DNA of 64,000 nt from Adiantum capillus-veneris (GCA_014529385.2 CM043943.1:103822355-103886354); one strand, 5' to 3'; shown: positions 31,073 through 43,451, counted from the first letter of the stretch. Made by a program: numbers and translations. The notes: a model not told the origin generated them from the letters alone.

Positions 31073-31850
31073 TCAAAAACCATACATAAGCAAGAAGGGA
31101 CTAAACCTAGTTGATATATGCTTTTCACTTTTAAAAGCAAACTCCAAAATAGAAAGATACTCTTCCCAATCTGATTTCTTTTTGCTAATGTATGCTCGTA
31201 GCGTATCCTCTAGCACTTGATTAACACGTTCAATTTGTCCATCCATCTTTGGGTGATCTGCAGTACTGATATGAGTTGTGTTCCACACCGTTTAAACACA
31301 GCCCTCCAAAAATGATTGTTAAACTTGGGATCTCGGTCACTCACAATGTTGTTGAGCAATCCATATAACCTGTAAAAATTGGTAACAAACAACTTGGCTA
31401 ACTATGGAGTTTTAATAGTAAACTTGATCGGAATAAACTTACAAAGTTTAGTCAATTTATCTACAATCACCCATATCGATTCATGACCTCATATAATGGT
31501 TGGTAGACCCACAATGAAATCCATAAAGATACTCTTTCATTTACCGTTGGGAATCTCCAAAGGATGCAAGAAACCTCTTGCCTTCGGGCGCTTTGCTTTA
31601 AGACATAGTTTTGAACATAGCCATGCAAGCTTGGCCAATAGAATTATCATTGTATGAGTGCATAAGTCTTCTTTATGTCTATGTGCCCTCCTACACTGGG
31701 ACTTTCATGACATTCATAATGAATTTGGTGCCGAATGTCTACATTCGTCGGTACACAAGCTCTCCCCTTGGAGTAGGTACCCATCATCTATAGAAAAATT
31801 CTTCCATCTAGTTAGCTCATCACTCAAAAGAGGAGACTCATATGTGGAGG
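31073..31850 (-). pseudogene. Element F integrase
   Basis: The catalytic core is readable across two or three frames: MDFIVGLPTIIGHESIWVIV with DKLTKL following, VSDRDPKFNNHFWRAVF, then DGQIERVNQVLEDTLRAYI and EFAFKSEKHISTRFSPFLLM. These contain the D, D and E positions of the DDE triad. An upstream remnant near 31800 may be the H2C2 finger. There is at least one stop and one frameshift near 31290. Confidence 0.82.
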
Positions 31851-32099
31851 ATATAAAGACACTTCCAATAATGGAGTGAGAAGAACCCCTTTTTTTGACA
31901 TGGCTCTACACCTTGGAGTGTGCATCATCATGCTCACAAAAATACCCTTCACAGATTACAAAAACTCACTTTTAAGTTCCGTGAAGAGAAGAGAGTTGAT
32001 CTTAGGCATTCTACTAGGAGCATAAACTACCACATCGTATCGTCCTTTACGATACCCAAGCTTTGCATCATAGTCTTGAAGAATCTCAATCCCCTAGAT

Positions 32100-33320
32100 T
32101 TTCGACCCTTCAAATCAGATTGTTATATAGATCACTTGATACTTTCATGGCTAGACACTATTTCATTTTGATCACCATACAATTAATATCGCTAGGTTTT
32201 CAGAGGAAACATTGTTGCATAAAGTTCTCTTTCATAAGCAGAACACTTCTGCTATCAAAATTGAGTTTTTTTCTTACAAACGCAATTGGTATTTCTTCTT
32301 ATAGAAGAAATTTTCCAATAGCTCAATCACTAGCATCTGTCTCTAGTACAAAAGGTTTCATTGGATCCACAATAGCTAAAATTCATGCAGTAGCTAGAGT
32401 AACCTTAAATGCATTGAAGCTTTGCTCTTGCGTTTCTCCCCAATGAAATGATTCTCCCTCGACTTTCACTTGGTCTATCATAGGAACAACAATTTTAGCA
32501 TAGTCTTTAACGAATATACGATAAAAAACCTGCAAATCCCAAGAAAACCTAGATCTCTTTCAAATTTTTGGGAGAAGGCCACTTACAAATGGCATCCACT
32601 TGGATTGATCCAAATGTAGGCTGGCATAAGAAATTACAGGCCCCAGATAGTGAAGTTTTGCTTTTCAAAAACCACACTTGGATTCCTTAACATATAGTTT
32701 ATGTTTTCATGGTAGTTCAAACACCTACTGCATATGTTGTGAGTGCGCTTCTTCATATGCATTGGGGATGCACTATACTAGAATGTCATTGAGAAAAACA
32801 ACAACAAACATGCCCAATTATGGCTTCAAAACACTAGTGATGAGTGTCATGAAAGTAGCTGGTACACTGGTTAAGCCAAAATGCATAAGTTAGAACTCAT
32901 AATGTCCAGACCTTGTTCGCAAAGCAGTGTTAGGTATATTAGCAAGCTGAATTTAAATTCGGCGATGATATCCTAAGCGCGGATCTATTTTCGTAAAATT
33001 ACGAGCTGGATGAGTTTATCAAACCACTCTTCCACCCATGGAAATGGATACTTATTCTCATTGGTAACCGTATTCAACCCACGATAACCTATGCACATGC
33101 ATATACTATGATCCTTTTTCTTCACCATTTGAATGTGAAATTCCCATGGTGAAGAGCTAGGTTGAATAAACCCCCTACTAAGGTAGTCAACAAACTGAAA
33201 TTCCACCTCAATAGCCTCATAATGACTCATTCTATAGGGTGGTTTACTAATGGGCTTACTACCTGCAATCACATCTACACCATGTTGCACAAAACGTGTC
33301 GGTGGTAATCCAAGGGGTAA
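32100..33320 (-). pseudogene. Element F reverse transcriptase and RNase H
   Basis: RT: SKPISKPPYRMSHYEAIEVE (about 33230), SRGFIQPSSSPWEFHIQMVK and YRGLNTVTNENKYPFPWVEE, then LMHFGLTSVPATFMTLI, then the catalytic box reads FLNDILV where active enzymes have YVDD or FVDD, so one Asp is now Asn. RNase H: PFVLETDASD followed by AIGKFLL (about 32330-32380). Stops are frequent. RT and RNase H here are beyond function. Confidence 0.82.
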
Positions 33321-33961
33321 ATCTTTTCAAAATACATCTTTGTATTCAATTAAATTTTTTTTTAATTGACTAGCAACATTTGCTTGTTGGAGTGATAGAG
33401 TAGTAGCAAGAGAAGGAGAAGAAGAAGAAGAAGTAGCAACATGCAGCGTTGAGGAATCATCAACCATAATTGAATTCTTATTAACATTTGATAAAATATG
33501 ACACAAAGAGTATCATAAAAAGAGTTCCTTTATTTCATCATTCAAAGAGAGCTTCATAAGCTCATCCGTACAAATAAGTGGTGAAGAAGACACAACATTT
33601 TCCCCCAATAGCAGCATGTGCATACCATTGGATTCAAACATAAGACTATTATGCTCATACTTAAGATGTGATGATAACCCTAGCCTATGCAATCTCTCAA
33701 CTTAACACCACATTTTCTCTATTCAATCACATATGCTCTATCCATATTCATCACTAGAAAATCCATATTATGATGATGATCCTAACCCATGCAATCACTG
33801 CCAACTTAATACCACATCTACTCTATCCATATTCATTACTTGAAAATCCAAAGCTTTCTGAAATACCCTTGAATCTCAAGAGGTACCCTCTTAACTTGTG
33901 TATCCCACACTTCAGCATCATGTGCATTTATCATAGTTATCATGTAGTGGTGGGAACTAGA

Positions 33962-34132
33962 CATCTAGGGCATATTGAGATTTTTCACTAACTTATAGTT
34001 AATGAAATTGTGAGAGGCTCCATCATCTACTAGGATTCTCAACTTGTGACTTTGGATGGACCCATGCATTCTCAGTACAAGATCATGTCGTCCAAATGTC
34101 GATTGCCACATAGAGGTCGTAGTACAATACTC
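33962..34132 (-). repeat. Tandem duplication in element F protease, copy 1
   Basis: A 171-bp unit (33962-34132), repeated at 34133-34303 with few differences. The length is 57 codons, so the frame is kept; a TAG lies at the junction. Each unit codes for one protease active-site segment. Confidence 0.88.
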
Positions 34133-34580
34133 CATCTAGGGCAGATTGAGTTTTTTCACTAACTTGTAATTAATGAAATTGTGAGAGGCTCCATCATCTA
34201 CTAGGATTCTCAACTTGTGACTTTGGATAGACCCATGCATTCTCAGTACAAGATCATGTCGTCCAAATTTTGGTTGCCACATAGAGGTCATAGTACAACA
34301 CTCATGAACTGCTTCGATATGTGTTACTTCCACATTGGAATAGTGAGACGAGGATTCTAGGGGAAGCAATGCACCATGTACACAAATTTTTCCTTGGGAC
34401 AATTCTTTTTGACATTTCCACTTCCCAAGCAATTAAAACATAATTTATCCTTCTTTGCCTTTTCAAATTCCTCACTTGACAACTGGCCTCTAGGCCTCTT
34501 GGTCTTTTTGGACGCATCAAATGAAGCTACCACAAATTTCCTTTTATTAACAATGTGATGCATGTGCATTTGAAGTGTCA
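34133..34580 (-). pseudogene. Element F protease and zinc knuckle
   Basis: The zinc knuckle reads CFNCLGSGNVKKNC (about 34400-34440), with Asn in place of the ligand His. The retropepsin follows with HKLRILVDDGASHNFINYKL; the active-site triad reads D-D-G-A where D-S/T-G-A is usual. A second copy of the same segment follows at 33962-34132 through tandem duplication. Confidence 0.82.
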
Positions 34581-34599
34581 AGCATGTGTGTGCTTTGCA

Positions 34600-35520
34600 A
34601 TAGTTTCTCCTCTAAATCATCATGGATATGATTCTGTACGATAGATTCCTCAAGCGTTTTGGGATCCTAGGTTTTAACATGCTTCTTAAGCTCAGGAGTT
34701 AACCCACGGATGAACCCATGTACCTACTGGAAGGCATTTAAACCCTCCAGCTTGAGGATGACATCTCTATAATGCGATATATATTGAAGCAATGCTCTTT
34801 GCTTATGCATAGAGTACTTATCTCATGCAATCCAATTTCTCTCCTTCTCATTAGTAGGTGTAAATTCCTTTCTAAACACATTCTCGAAGGCATCCCATGA
34901 GCACGGCACAATGCCCTTCTCCTTGAGCCACATCTACCATTTATAGGCTTTACCTTCTAGTGTTAAACTAGTTTCCAGTGTGTTGACTGCATTTTGGAGT
35001 CTGACGCAACTAATGAATACCATCCCATTTACTTAGGAAGATACTTAGTGCATCCTTGTTACGTTCTTTCTCCTCCCCTTGAAAGGTCGATGGTTTTGTG
35101 TTTTTCAATAACTCGTCTCGACCTCTTTTTGAGTGATAATTGCCAGCGAATCTAGATTGGAGCCTTGCTCCAGCATGCAAGGAGTAGAATTTGTAGGCAT
35201 GATGCCCAACAAAACCCCAATCTACTCACTTGATGGGCCCTTGGCCTATTAAATCCTAATGCATATATTGCACGACCAGATTAGACAGGTTAGTGACATT
35301 CTCATTCAAATGTGCAAAAATTGTTTTCATAACAGACATGCGTGATTGTAATGCTCTACATTCCTACAAATCAAGAAATTCAATGATGTCATCCGTGCTA
35401 ATTGTCGTGCGAGCACCCTCCATGAGAATAGATGGTTGTGGCACAATAGCAGGCCTAACAGGTGTAGGTGTCTCAAAGTCAAAAGCATGATGCATGTATA
35501 TTCTTGAATCCATAGTGCGG
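34600..35520 (-). pseudogene. Element F gag capsid region
   Basis: The minus strand encodes, with stops, WDAFENVFRKEFTPTNEKER, LLQYISHYRDVILKLEGLN, VHGFIRGLTPELKKHV and EESIVQNHI. This is a standard gypsy capsid pattern (W..F...F.P ... Y...F......F..GL). Confidence 0.78.
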
Positions 35521-36257
35521 TACTATGGTAAGAAAAGAAATGAACCTAAATGAATATCTTGTATCACAAGCATCGTGTGAGGCTTTTCAAATTGTGGATG
35601 AGCAATTGCAAAGGAGACATCGATTAGTCATGCCAAAACAACACTCGACAAAATAATTTATTGAAAACAATACCAACTCCAGAAATCCTCTTCGGATAGC
35701 AATTAGAAGTGATAGTAGCCTCCAATTAGAAACAATGCCGATAGAAATTCCTTGCATGATGACAACTGACTTAACCTTGCCGATGGGACAAATCCATTAC
35801 GTAATTGGAATTCCTAAATTGTCCCTAACGAGTATCCCAGCTTGACTGTATGATTAAGCTTGAAAAGTGGAAAATGCATTCAAAGAAGCTTGCCCTGTGT
35901 TGTTGGGGAATGACCCCTTGGCCAAGGTAAAGTCTCAAATGGTGGACCCAAGTAATTATGAACGTGAACCCAATGGCCACCATGGTGCAACACCAACAAA
36001 AAATGATGAGTGAGAGAAGGAAAGAGAGAGGAAGAGAGCAACAAGGAGCTTCCGCGCTCCTCTATGGAACAAGATTTGGTGCTCATGCTCGTGTAATCTC
36101 AGCAAGCCCGTGCACGATTGATTTCATAAAGGTCACCATGGCATGTGGTGTGTGTGCTGGGGATGCTTACCCACATGGGAGCTTGGCTTCCCATTTTGTC
36201 CTCTCCACACCCTTGCATGCCATGTGAAAACGCTCCCCTTTCCCCATGTGGATTGAT

Positions 36258-36270
36258 GCTCTGATACTAG
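36258..36270 (-). other. Element F primer binding site
   Basis: The minus strand reads CTAGTATCAGAGC, one base from the tRNA-Met type TGGTATCAGAGC. It marks the inner border of a 5' LTR starting TGGCCAAAGGG at 36271. Confidence 0.7.
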
Positions 36271-36626
36271 TGGCCAAAGGGTATGGAGACCCATGATCCA
36301 TCGAGCCTTCTTGCTCTATCTTAAAGGCAGCCCCCATGCCGGTTAGTACCTACTAGCCCTTTGGCCTCACATGCAACCCTTTTGTCACCAAGGTATTTAT
36401 TTTATACATACAAAATGGAAAAATTAGAGTGCTTCATTAGTTCCAAGCCAAATGAATTAGAAAAGAAAAGATCTTATAAAATTTATTGTCAGCTTGTGGA
36501 AGCATTATTTCTCTCATTCAATCTCATTCTATTGTGTGCATTTTTTGTTTAAGAATGTGCTAAATAATTTGTGGTTGTGTCATTCAACAAGAGTATCCAT
36601 CTGTGAATGAAAAGCTTGAAGAGACA

Positions 36627-36661
<35 letters not shown>

Positions 36662-36845
36662 TGGTTTTTTTTATCAAAGCACGTTACCTTTTTGTGTAAC
36701 TTTGTACCATGTTCAATACATTATGATTGTAATTTCTTGATTTTGATACATGTACCTCACAAAGAACAATAAAAAGATCTATCAAATGCATTCAAAAAAC
36801 ATGGAAGATAGGGTTCTTCAAGAATGATCTCTTCTTCGGAGGAAA
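36271..36845. other. Presumed 5' LTR start of element F and AT-rich spacer
   Basis: The LTR should begin at 36271, but no second copy is present to set its length. A (GA)n run lies at 36631-36657. No coding sequence is visible. Confidence 0.4.
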
Positions 36846-36846
36846 G

Positions 36847-37077
36847 GTGTTGAAAAGTCAATCCGTGCTTATTTGTACACAAACTATCAGATTCTGCTAT
36901 TCTAAGCACGTGTGGAAGGACAAGAACCGTCGGGTCTTTGAGAACATCTTGGAAATAGCTAGTTTCATGTATATTATTCAAGAAAGCAAGGAAGCGATTG
37001 TTGCCACTTGGAAACTAAAGAAATTTAAAGAGTGGAAGAGGGCAATTGACGCAGAAATGATTGACATACATGTTTGA
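36847..37077 (+). pseudogene. LINE 3'-terminal ORF2 fragment
   Basis: The frame shows KHVWKDKNRRVFENI, the conserved tail motif of plant LINE ORF2 (W..W..RN.R.F), and ends with a stop at 37075-37077. No RT part is left. The following DNA to about 37260 may be LINE 3' UTR. It belongs to an insertion different from the LINE at 1-16240. Confidence 0.6.
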
Positions 37078-37389
37078 GTGTATAGGCTCTTGTTCATGTT
37101 GAGGGTTGCTCTCGGTGCAACCAGTCATTGCTTCGATGTCTCTCTCATGTAGTGGGGTGGCCCCCTTATTAGTGGATGTATTGCCGATGCATCTATGCCA
37201 TTTGTGAGATGCCATTGCTTCATACAAGCATAGCTTAAATTTGTAATTTTTTTGGTTATGCTAATATAATATACTCACCGTTGTGAGTTCTGCAAAAAAG
37301 AAATCATTGGGTGAAAGTTTTGAATAAACTCAGACCATTTTATGTGACAATCTAAAACGCTAAACGTGATCGATTTTCATTAAGACTTT

Positions 37390-37580
37390 CCATTCCATGA
37401 GATGATGTTTCTTGAAATATCCAAACCATGTACTATTGCCAATAGTTCTTTGTCATAAAAGTTGTATTTGATTTTAGATGGTTTCAATATTTGCTTTCAG
37501 AAGAAATAAGGTAGTCATTTTAACAGCTACTATGCCTGAACCAATAGAATTGGTGACAACCACAACGAATGGTTGTGAGA
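37390..37580 (-). pseudogene. gypsy RNase H fragment
   Basis: The minus strand reads VVVTNSIGSGIVAVKM and, after a frame change, NFYDKELLAIVHGLD, matching the gypsy RNase H pattern (V.TDAS..GIGAVL ... Y...KELLAIV.AL). Only this core is preserved. Confidence 0.65.
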
Positions 37581-37689
37581 AGTTAGCTAATTGAAGGGCA
37601 CATGTATGGGATAGAATGTATTTGAGCATGTAAAGATTTAGAATTTATCTAGATCAATGATCCAGGCCAATTTTAATGCAATCTTTGAA

Positions 37690-38620
37690 TGAAATATTGT
37701 TCCCTTTTTATATTTGGAACAAAAGAAAGCCTGCAAGTTTCCTCGCATGAAGGAGTTTGCACAATTTTTTCCAGTTTGTATACAACTTGGGAACGTCCCA
37801 TTCCAACGCAGTGTGATATGTTTAGTGCATTTGTTTCACTGAATTGTTGGTGTGAGAAAATAATTTGGACACTTTTATGTACCCTTTTGTTTCCAAGGTG
37901 CCCTCGCTTTGCATTGAATAAAAAGAATTTAGAGCTTCCTCAACCAACCCTTGCTCAACATATTCTTCTATAAGAGCACTCCAAAAGACTTCATTTGAGA
38001 AACCGTCACTTTAGATCTGGTTAAAGCATTCAAGGGCTTCCTTGTTTCATGCTTTGGTGAGGGCACCACATTTTCCATACATATTAACCAAAGCATCACC
38101 AAGCACTTCTTTCTGCAATAATCTCCTCTAACTAACAATACATCACTAATTCTCTCATGTCTTATGTAAGGCCATAGGCCTTCAAGGTGCAAGCATAGCT
38201 TATTGCATCAAAAGAGAGGCCTTTCTTTTATATCTCATGAAAGTAGCAAAGTGCTTCCTTTCCAACACCATGTTGGGCATATCTTGCAATCAACACATTC
38301 AAAATTGATGATATTTTGGACATGAAGACTTCTCGTGCTTTTGTGAGGATGCCACACTTGCAAGCATACACACCAACAATATTGTCTCTAAGTATGTTTC
38401 TTCTTGAAGTAACCCAACTCAATGTGTATCCTATTGACTTGGTACATATCCTTCTTCTAAGCACAAGCTTTTAGTCGGACAAAAAAGAAAACATGCTGCT
38501 TTTGACTCATCATCGTGCTCTTCCTATCTATGCTTGACTTGTGCAAATAATGCTTCTTCCCTGCATTTGTAGGTGGATTCTCTATCACTGACCCCAAACT
38601 CATGACGCTTACAAGAAATT
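37690..38620 (-). pseudogene. Pentatricopeptide repeat (PPR) pseudogene
   Basis: PPR proteins bind organellar RNA in sequence-specific fashion. On the minus strand, with several stops: FFFVRLKACA (about 38480), VGVYACKCGILTKAREVF, NVLIARYAQHGVGKEALCYF (38230-38350), KKGLSFDAISYACTLKAYGL (38165-38215) and YVEQGLVEEALNSFYSMQ (about 37930-37980). The pattern (LLKAC.K / YAKCG.L..AREVF / W..LIA.YAQHG.G.EAL..F) is the PLS-type PPR style abundant in ferns and lycophytes. At least three stops or frameshifts show it is dead. There is no sign of E or DYW domains. Confidence 0.75.
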
Positions 38621-38643
38621 CATCAATGAATAATAGAAAAATA

Positions 38644-38648
<5 letters not shown>

Positions 38649-38697
<49 letters not shown>
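38649..38697 (+). repeat. Compound (GT)n(GA)n microsatellite
   Basis: GT dinucleotides at 38649-38679 pass directly into GA dinucleotides at 38680-38697. Confidence 0.95.
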
Positions 38698-39137
38698 CAA
38701 AAAATGACGAGAAAGAAAAACCAAAGAGAAATAGTGTTCTATACCTGTCCACAATAAATCATCCCCCAAAGCCCTCATGATATCAAAAGAACAACGAGCC
38801 ATTGTCAGAAGTTAGCGTTGGAGAGTGAGACCCCTTTTGCTACCGAAAGAGAATATTCAATATTATGAGTGAGTACAACAAAAAGAGAGAAATAATTCAA
38901 AATCATGTATAAAGTCCACACCTTTTGTTATGCAGCCCTTTTGTCAATTTTCACACATACATAATGGCAACAACTACAATTCAATAGTTGCCACTGATCC
39001 CAGAAAATATTTTTCAGCTTCTAACCCGGTCTTACAGCGCCCTGATCCCCTCCATTCGCCTCTCCCATACCCTGACCATCCACACACACACACACATCCT
39101 CAACTACTAAAAAACGAGGGAGAGTTGCAAAGGTACA

Positions 39138-39141
<4 letters not shown>

Positions 39142-39201
<60 letters not shown>
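39142..39201 (+). repeat. (GA)n microsatellite
   Basis: About 60 bases of GA. It ends directly before an ATG; a short open frame after it (MPMASASSLPISSKGFQ, from about 39215) resembles a Ser-rich targeting peptide, but nothing else supports a gene. Confidence 0.93.
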
Positions 39202-39205
<4 letters not shown>

Positions 39206-39339
39206 CCATCTATCATGCCAATGGCCTCTGCTTCATCCCTTCCTATTTCTAGCAAAGGTTTTCAAGCCACTCAACTATTGCCATTTGAATCATGGAAAAA
39301 GTATTTTTGCCTATTAGCAAATTTTCCACTATCATAGAG

Positions 39340-41040
39340 GACATAATTGTGATGTTTCATATTCTTTACTGCATTGATGGTGCAGGTTGATGTTCATCAA
39401 TGTTTGATACAGTAGAGTAATCCTTTAGTAGTAGTATACTACATCACTATTTCTTTGCTAATCAATGTCATTTCCCGGCTTGCTATTTTGGAGTACAAAC
39501 AACTTGTCCATTCCCTAATTAGCTCCTTGAGCCCACTAGAACCTCTTTGTCCGTAAAATTTGTGTGTATGGAGCATATGATCTAGAAGCATGACATTTTG
39601 GCATGGTGCTTTGAGTCACGCCAAAAATTTAATTACCTGATAATGTTTGTGTCTTTGCAAAAGCTACACTTGATAACTATGCATAATTGTGTGCAACTAA
39701 GCTCAGAGTAGGTAGCACGAACCATGGTCGTGATCACACGTAGCAACAATAGCTATAGCTGGCTCGGGGGGTCACCCATAAATATGTTTATATAGCACAT
39801 GAGTTCAACGTAAAGGGTTTTTTAACCATAGATTTTACCCTTATTTAACATACAAAAGGGTATGCCGTAAAGGAGATTTACACAAATTGAAGGAAAAGGG
39901 AGCATTTTATTCATCGAAAATCTATAGGTAAAGGGTTTTTTTCATTGTCCTTGAACACACGTGATATAGCGGGTTTATATATAGTGATCCCCCCCTCCCC
40001 GGCCGCCCCTCCCCTGTCCCCACTTCCCCCCTCCCCCTTAAGATAGTTGGCAAGCAATTGGTGATGAAAACGAGAACCAATGGATGTATAGGTGAGAAGC
40101 GCCATCAAAAATAGTTATGAGAGGTGTTGCATGTGGCCATGTCCCTCATTGAGTGCTTTTGAATTCTCACATTTAATGATTCACAATGGGTTGCTTTGGG
40201 TACTATCGTAATGAGATTTAATTATGATGCACCAACAACTATTTGCTAACACTGACAGTGCTAAAACATAGTTGATTTTTGGGTTGAGCAGTAGCCTCTA
40301 TGGACACCTTATTATTGGAGAACTATTATTTTATGTGCATGCGAACAATTGTAATCAATTTTTAGCATTGAATGAAATCTATAAGCAAACATCTACAAGA
40401 GGGAAATTGCTCACTCTTGCACGGCCGAAGATTTTATCCAATGCTCATTTTTTTCTTTTCCTTTTCTCTCCTCTATCCCCTTCTCACTCTCACGTGCACA
40501 TGTAGCACTATGCTCTAGGAGGTGTGCATGCCACTCTCTCCATCTCTCTTAAATTGTGTACAACTTTGATTGTGTCCATGTAAGTTTCATTAGGTATGCA
40601 AATTCGTTGGTTTTATTGCTTTTAGCATGGTTTTGTATATTTGTAAGAATGCCTTGCTATCCGTCTGTAGCAGTGGTATGATTTATGGACATTTTTATGC
40701 GATGAGAACCCTTTATAAGCAATGGTAATTTTTATGTTTGGACAATTGTAATAATTTGAGCATTGAAAAGGGAAATGCTCACTCTTGCATGGGGGAGATT
40801 GTACCCAATGCCTTTGTCTTCTCCACTACTCTCCTCTTTCCCCTTCTCACTCTTGCATGAGCGCATATCACTCCACTCTAGGAGGTGCGCATGTCACTCT
40901 CTAGGTGCGCATATCACTCCACTCTAGGAGGTGCGCATGTCACGCTCTCCCTCACTCTCTATCAATTGTGTATTTGTACAATTCATCAAGTATGAAAATT
41001 GGTTGGTTTTATCGCTCATAGAATATTGTTTTAATCTTTG
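39340..41040. other. Non-coding stretch with duplicated segments
   Basis: No coding sequence is supported. A segment of about 200 bp (40394-40600) recurs in changed form at 40763-40985 (GGGAAATTGCTCACTCTTGC, CCCCTTCTCACTCT and CTAGGAGGTGYGCATG blocks). Within the second copy a 46-bp unit is repeated in tandem (40861-40906 and 40907-40952). A C-rich tract lies at 39988-40040. Confidence 0.6.
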
Positions 41041-41269
41041 CAGGGTCGTCGGAGCGTAGCAGCCCTGAAAAAGAACACAATAAGTATGTACAAACTACCG
41101 ATTGCACTCAACTATCAACTTTGGTACAACATCCATGACAGAGTAGGAGGTAGAAAGAGTGAGGGAGACCATGAGAGTATGTACAAAGACACCTCCTAGA
41201 ACGGAGTGCTACCCATAGATGAGAGAGGAGATCATGGTCCAATCATCCTGAGTTCAGTCCTCAATCAAG

Positions 41270-42640
41270 GGGGTCATTGGCAAGAGGAGTATCGGGAATA
41301 TTTCCCTTGTGTGGTCTTACCAAAACTAATGTGGAAGAAATTATGCATTTTCTAATGTGAGGGAATGTCCCGGCAAAACACATTGTCACTGATCTTTTCA
41401 AGGATTCTAAATAGGCCATAAAAAGCTAGGGGCCAATTTTACTTTAGAGTGTTTTTCTATGCTTTTCAATCTTCATTTTTCTATACTAATCTAGACAAGT
41501 TCATTTTCTTTAGAAGGTGCAAGTCTTTTTTTATTGTTTGCATGTGATGTGTACCTTTGTTGTGCTCGTTTAATATAGTCTCTGCTTGTAAAATGGTAGT
41601 CTCTTTCCAAAGCGTCTATTGTGACATCATTGCTAATGGTAGAGTCTGGGATGGGGATTTTCTAGACATAACCAATCTCAAAAGGTGCTTGACGTGTGGC
41701 AAAATGAGGTGTGTTATTGCAAGCAAATTGAAGCATAGGGAGGTGTGATCCCAAGTTGCATTGTTCTTAGTCGTGTATGATTTAAGGAGGTCCATGATAG
41801 TGCTATTGGTTGCTTTTCTTTGACCATTACTTTTAGGGTGAAAGATAGAAGTGAAGTTCTTTTGAGATCCTTAGCTAGTGCAATCTAAAAGTGATTACAA
41901 AAAGTAGTCATCTCGATAAGAAAGAATGACTTTGGGAAAGCTATGATAAGAAAAAACGGCCTTGAGAAAGGGTTTTGTATCCTGCAGTGTAGGCAAGATC
42001 TTCTTGCAAGGTACAAAATATGATTGCTTGGTAAAACAGTCAACAATGTCCATATCATATCATTCTGCGAGGAAATAGTGGGGAGTCGTGTGATGAAGTC
42101 CATTAAGATTTTCTCCCAAGGATCACTAGGTATAGGAAGCTGTATCAAAAGACCATAAGACTTGCCATGTTTACGCTTCACTTGTTGACATGTTAAACAT
42201 TCTGAAACAATTTAATCACATCATGCTTCATCACTGCAAAAGAAGTGATCTCTACATGTAGCAAGTGTAGATTGAATTCCTCAATGGCCCATGTAGAGTG
42301 GTGCATGCATTTCATTCAATGCTAATTCCCCAAATGGTGCTATGATGATGCATAGATTTTGTTGAAAATATAGAAAATCATTTGCTAAAGTGTAAATCTC
42401 AAAGGGGAAACCATTATGTTCATGTATTTTGGACCATGCACGTGCAAAATAAGGATCCTCAACATACATGTCACACATGGAATTGAACAATTGCACTTCA
42501 CCTACTGAAATATGATTCAAGTAAACATGCTTTATTTTGTAAAATACACAAAATGAGTAACAAAAGTTTCATTCACATCATGAAGTTGTCTACTTAAGGC
42601 ATCTGCTACTATGCTTGCTTTTTTTGGTTGGTATTGAATC
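41270..42640 (-). pseudogene. gypsy RNase H end and integrase remnant (third gypsy family)
   Basis: On the minus strand from the right: QYQPKKASIVADALSR (RNase H end, about 42590-42640), a region with NEMHAPLYMGH (start of the H2C2 finger, 42281), LIQLPIPSDPWEKILMDFIT (integrase core entry, about 42100), and FYGLFRILEKISDNVF with KMHNFFHISF (integrase C-terminal beta barrel, 41330-41430). The catalytic centre between 41885 and 41500 is eroded. No LTR was found. Confidence 0.78.
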
Positions 42641-42729
42641 GACATGTAGGCTTAGCTTGATTTCTTCTCCAATAATTAATTCGGCAACAACGAGCTATCC
42701 CCAAAAATAATCAAAGTTCCATATACTTC

Positions 42730-43217
42730 ATTCAGCAGTGCTATGCACATTACATAGTGGACAAGAGAGTCAACTGGGATGATAAATCTCCTAACACTGG
42801 CATTGGGCTTGGCCGCATTGCTGACAAGGTTTCAATGCAAAACGAGCAAAGACCCCAGCCATCATGAAAACGTCCTATCGTTCTTCTACCAGAGGAGCAT
42901 GAAATCATTGTGGAGATGGCAAGCCAGGGAGTTGACCTAGCAAGCCAAGGTGAAAGTCCTACAGGCTTTGAGGTTGAAGGTGTTAGAGCTTGAGACATAG
43001 CTTTGATGCCACCAGAAGAGAGCTTACACTAGCTCAAAGCAAGCTTGCAAAGTACAACAAGAAGTTTGGTCCCCTTGCAAAAGATGATGTTAGAGCTGCT
43101 ATAGCCAATCTCGACGCATTTTTGGCTACACCAACCAACTCTACATTTGTCGGGTCTGATGAATTTCTCTTGAATGAGATTTTGGAAGATCTCACTCATT
43201 ATGCTGAGTTGTAAAAG
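42730..43217 (+). pseudogene. Unrecognised broken reading frame
   Basis: The + strand reads VNWDDKSPNTGIGLGRIADK, LLPEEHEIIVEMASQGVDLA, then after stops and a frame change an open 74-codon piece (42990-43214) ending HYAEL. The composition looks protein-like, with few rare residues. I do not recognise a family. It could be an exon remnant or part of a transposon next to the hAT at 43452. Confidence 0.3.
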
Positions 43218-43451
43218 CTATATGTTCTATTGCTGTAATCATCCAAGCCAGCTTTGTGTAATCATTTTACATAATCAACTCTGATATTAAACGCTTTGTC
43301 TCTTGTTCATCCTGGTTATAAATTCTATACAATAAGTATAAAATAAAATTTACAATCATACAACACAAAGTAACATGGCAAAAAGAGAGAGATCATAAGA
43401 TATGGCCAACAAACTCAAGTTGATTACAAGTACGTTGTACCAAAGGTGTTT

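Larger units (their letters stand above)
31070..36270 (-). mobile_element. Element F: degenerate Ty3/gypsy retrotransposon
   Basis: A minus-strand element with primer site, gag, protease, RT, RNase H and integrase in the usual order but with many stops. It is unrelated at the sequence level to family A/B/E. The integrase C-terminus and 3' LTR are missing on the left (truncated near 31070). The 5' LTR should begin at 36271 but its far end cannot be set. It is an old, inactive copy. Confidence 0.85.

Noticed and set aside
30876..31220. 114-codon + strand frame beside the MORN gene
   Set aside because: Overlaps the antisense of element F integrase and lacks motifs.
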